DNA of 37,252 bases from Oscillospiraceae bacterium (GTDB lineage Bacteria; Bacillota; Clostridia; Oscillospirales; Oscillospiraceae). The position numbers and the translations under genes were made by a program. The stretch spans positions 1 through 37,252 of the forward strand of contig JAEDDG010000020.1 in NCBI GenBank assembly GCA_016293865.1, written 5' to 3'. Below are positions 36,159 to 37,252 of this stretch, piece after piece. The stretch's first letter is position 1. Every line of letters starts with the position of its first letter. The notes below the pieces were generated by a model that was given only the letters and a program-made list of their open reading frames with translations, was not told where the DNA came from and made no database searches.

Positions 36159-37252
36159 GACAACATTGACATCGAAAACCTTGTCTGCATGATTCTTTGC
36201 GGACTGAATGACGGTAGTTACGATATTTTCGATGTCCGAATTAAAATTTGCTGCTTCCTCCAGCGTTCCGCACCGAAGCAGGGAGTCAATGTCCCTCTGC
36301 AGCTTGATTTCCAGATGATCTTCAAAGACCAGCACCCGGTCAATGATCAGTTCCAGATCGTTGCGGTCGAGCTTTTCTTTTGCCAGAATATCGGCAAACA
36401 CCTCCAGTGCTGTCTTGGCCGCACGGTTGACCTTGATGACGGTGTTGCGCTTATCGGAGAGCAGGTCGATCTGGTGGTTCAGCCCGTCGATCTTCTTCTG
36501 CAGTTCTTCCTCCAGTTCGTCATAGGTCGCTTCGATCTCGGCTTCCTTCTCCGGCTTTTTCATAATCTCACGGATGCGCTGCCGCTTGGTGACTTTCATT
36601 TCCTCCATCAGCTCGTCCAGCACCTCTGCCAGATGATCGGCGGACTGCTCAGTTTCGGCAATGTCGTCATTCTCACGGGCAAGGTCACGGTTGAGCTGTT
36701 CAATCATGGCGGCAGAGTTTTCCATCAGCTTTTGCACATAGCTTTTCAGCAGATCGTCCAGTCTGTCCACACGGATATGGTGGCTGGTGCAGCCTTTCAG
36801 ACCACGGCGGTGATAGGTACCGCAAGTGTAGGCAGGCTTCAGATCGCTTCTGCTCATGGAGAACATGGGGCTTCCGCAGTCGCCGCATTCCAGAAAACCG
36901 GAATACACATTATCGTTGATTTTGACTCCACGATAGTTGGAACGAGTGCGTTTTTCCCGCAGCGCCATAGTGGTGGCAAAGGTGCGGTAGTCAATGATCG
37001 CCTGATGATGGTTTTCAATGACGATATGCTCACCGTCATCCCGCTTGATATCCTTGCCGTTGATCTTGGCACGGGTGTACTTGCCTTGGCGAAGAGTTCC
37101 AATATAGAAATCGTTGTCCAGAATGCCCTGTACCGTCACAATCGCCCATGCCGCCTTGACCTGCCGCTTGTATTCCTGCCCGTCTGCCTCCTTGCGTATT
37201 TGCTCCGACATTCGGGGAGTCGGCACACCCTGATCGGTCAGATAGTTTGCGA
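35703..37252 (-). CDS. Large serine recombinase fused in frame to the C-terminal part of SpoVT (5' end beyond the window)
   Basis: One uninterrupted frame runs from the right edge to 35703. The part at about 36159-37252 is a large serine recombinase: the end of the Recombinase domain (ANYLTDQGVPTP at the window edge, GILDNDFYIGTLRQGKYTR), a zinc ribbon (CGDC and two further Cys, at about 36789-36887), and a long coiled coil (about 36441-36749). The catalytic resolvase domain lies outside the window. At about 36158 the sequence changes, without a stop, into SpoVT: DGDPLEIYTEKDGEVIFKKYSP, then the GAF-like domain (SDFAAQIAETLYKSTG, AIADRDAIIAVNG) and the ending AAFLGKQMEN. Full SpoVT starts about 30 residues earlier, so the front half of its AbrB-like DNA-binding domain is missing. 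This is either an element boundary or a fixed fusion. Confidence 0.88.
   Translation of the reverse strand, partial: ANYLTDQGVPTPRMSEQIRKEADGQEYKRQVKAAWAIVTVQGILDNDFYIGTLRQGKYTRAKINGKDIKRDDGEHIVIENHHQAIIDYRTFATTMALREKRTRSNYRGVKINDNVYSGFLECGDCGSPMFSMSRSDLKPAYTCGTYHRRGLKGCTSHHIRVDRLDDLLKSYVQKLMENSAAMIEQLNRDLARENDDIAETEQSADHLAEVLDELMEEMKVTKRQRIREIMKKPEKEAEIEATYDELEEELQKKIDGLNHQIDLLSDKRNTVIKVNRAAKTALEVFADILAKEKLDRNDLELIIDRVLVFEDHLEIKLQRDIDSLLRCGTLEEAANFNSDIENIVTTVIQSAKNHADKVFDVNVVYDGDPLEIYTEKDGEVIFKKYSPMGELSDFAAQIAETLYKSTGCGTAIADRDAIIAVNGVSRREMLEKPISSELESLMEQRKVYQRTAGEKSVAVTEGSDRYTVAVAAPVLTEGDVMGCVVFFTEGGVPLSDVEYKLAQTVAAFLGKQMEN
36159..37252 (-). mobile_element. End of an integrated element carrying a large serine recombinase (extends beyond the window)
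   Basis: The recombinase-coding DNA sits exactly where spoVT is broken and runs off the right edge. Large serine recombinases integrate phages, ICEs and sporulation-gene-interrupting elements, and are often encoded at one end next to the attachment site. The attachment core should lie near 36130-36170. No partner site is available, so its exact position cannot be read. Confidence 0.7.

Noticed and set aside
1..37252. CRISPR arrays, IS elements or transposase genes.
   Set aside because: No regularly spaced repeats, terminal inverted repeats or transposase motifs were seen. The only mobile-element signal is the serine recombinase at the right edge.
35703..37252. An assembly error as the cause of the recombinase-SpoVT fusion.
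   Set aside because: The frame is kept exactly across the junction and the junction falls at a meaningful protein position, which favours a biological event. It cannot be fully excluded without reads spanning the site.

Overview
The window looks like chromosomal DNA from a spore-forming, S-layer-bearing, anaerobic Clostridia member, probably an Oscillospiraceae-type gut bacterium. This is an inference from the GC-rich low-GC-Gram-positive gene set: a ClpE-type ATPase, a DUF5711 plus CvpA pair, DUF3784, an SLH-anchored exoprotein, a YesM/YesN two-component system and a spoVT gene. Promoters are easy to read, with sigma-A-type -35 and -10 boxes 17-18 bp apart. No database search was possible. 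Family names rest on motifs and residue spacing visible in the translations.

Layout. 1-217: two tRNA genes (Arg-TCT, cut by the left edge, and Gly-TCC) read leftward from one strong promoter. 334-5989: a plus-strand operon for the oxidative branch from oxaloacetate to 2-oxoglutarate, holding a homocitrate/isopropylmalate-synthase-like protein best read as a Re-type citrate synthase, a FadR-type GntR regulator, a YbhJ-like aconitase and an NADP-isocitrate dehydrogenase. A perfect TGTATACA palindrome at the start site is the likely operator. 6015-8737: a VanR/VanS-like two-component pair. 8745-17279: an eight-gene minus-strand run, starting from a strong promoter: a methyltransferase, the ECF transporter energising module (A1, A2, T), truA, a DUF5711 protein, a CvpA-like protein and a ClpE-like unfoldase. 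17540-19430: a PhoB-like regulator, a very short soluble histidine kinase and a DUF3784 membrane protein.

19440-24150: a giant secreted sialidase-like SLH protein. It keeps several GH33 catalytic positions but has lost the first arginine of the Arg triad and the Tyr nucleophile. 24211-24931: a histidine phosphatase. 24971-31994: an oligopeptide (Opp/Dpp) ABC operon, oppA-B-C-D-F, followed by a Cys/Met-metabolism PLP enzyme. Divergent from it, 32135-35590 encodes a YesM-type kinase and a YesN-type AraC response regulator. A 20-bp-phased direct repeat abutting the oppA -35 box is a good candidate for the regulator's site.

35703-37252 is the most striking region. A large serine recombinase open at the right edge runs in frame, without a stop, into the last ~150 residues of the sporulation regulator SpoVT. 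The first ~30 residues of SpoVT, which belong to its AbrB-like DNA-binding domain, are absent. The simplest reading is a mobile element integrated inside spoVT, with its recombinase at the boundary. This resembles the sporulation-gene-interrupting elements known in sigK and spsM, but the target gene here acts in the forespore.
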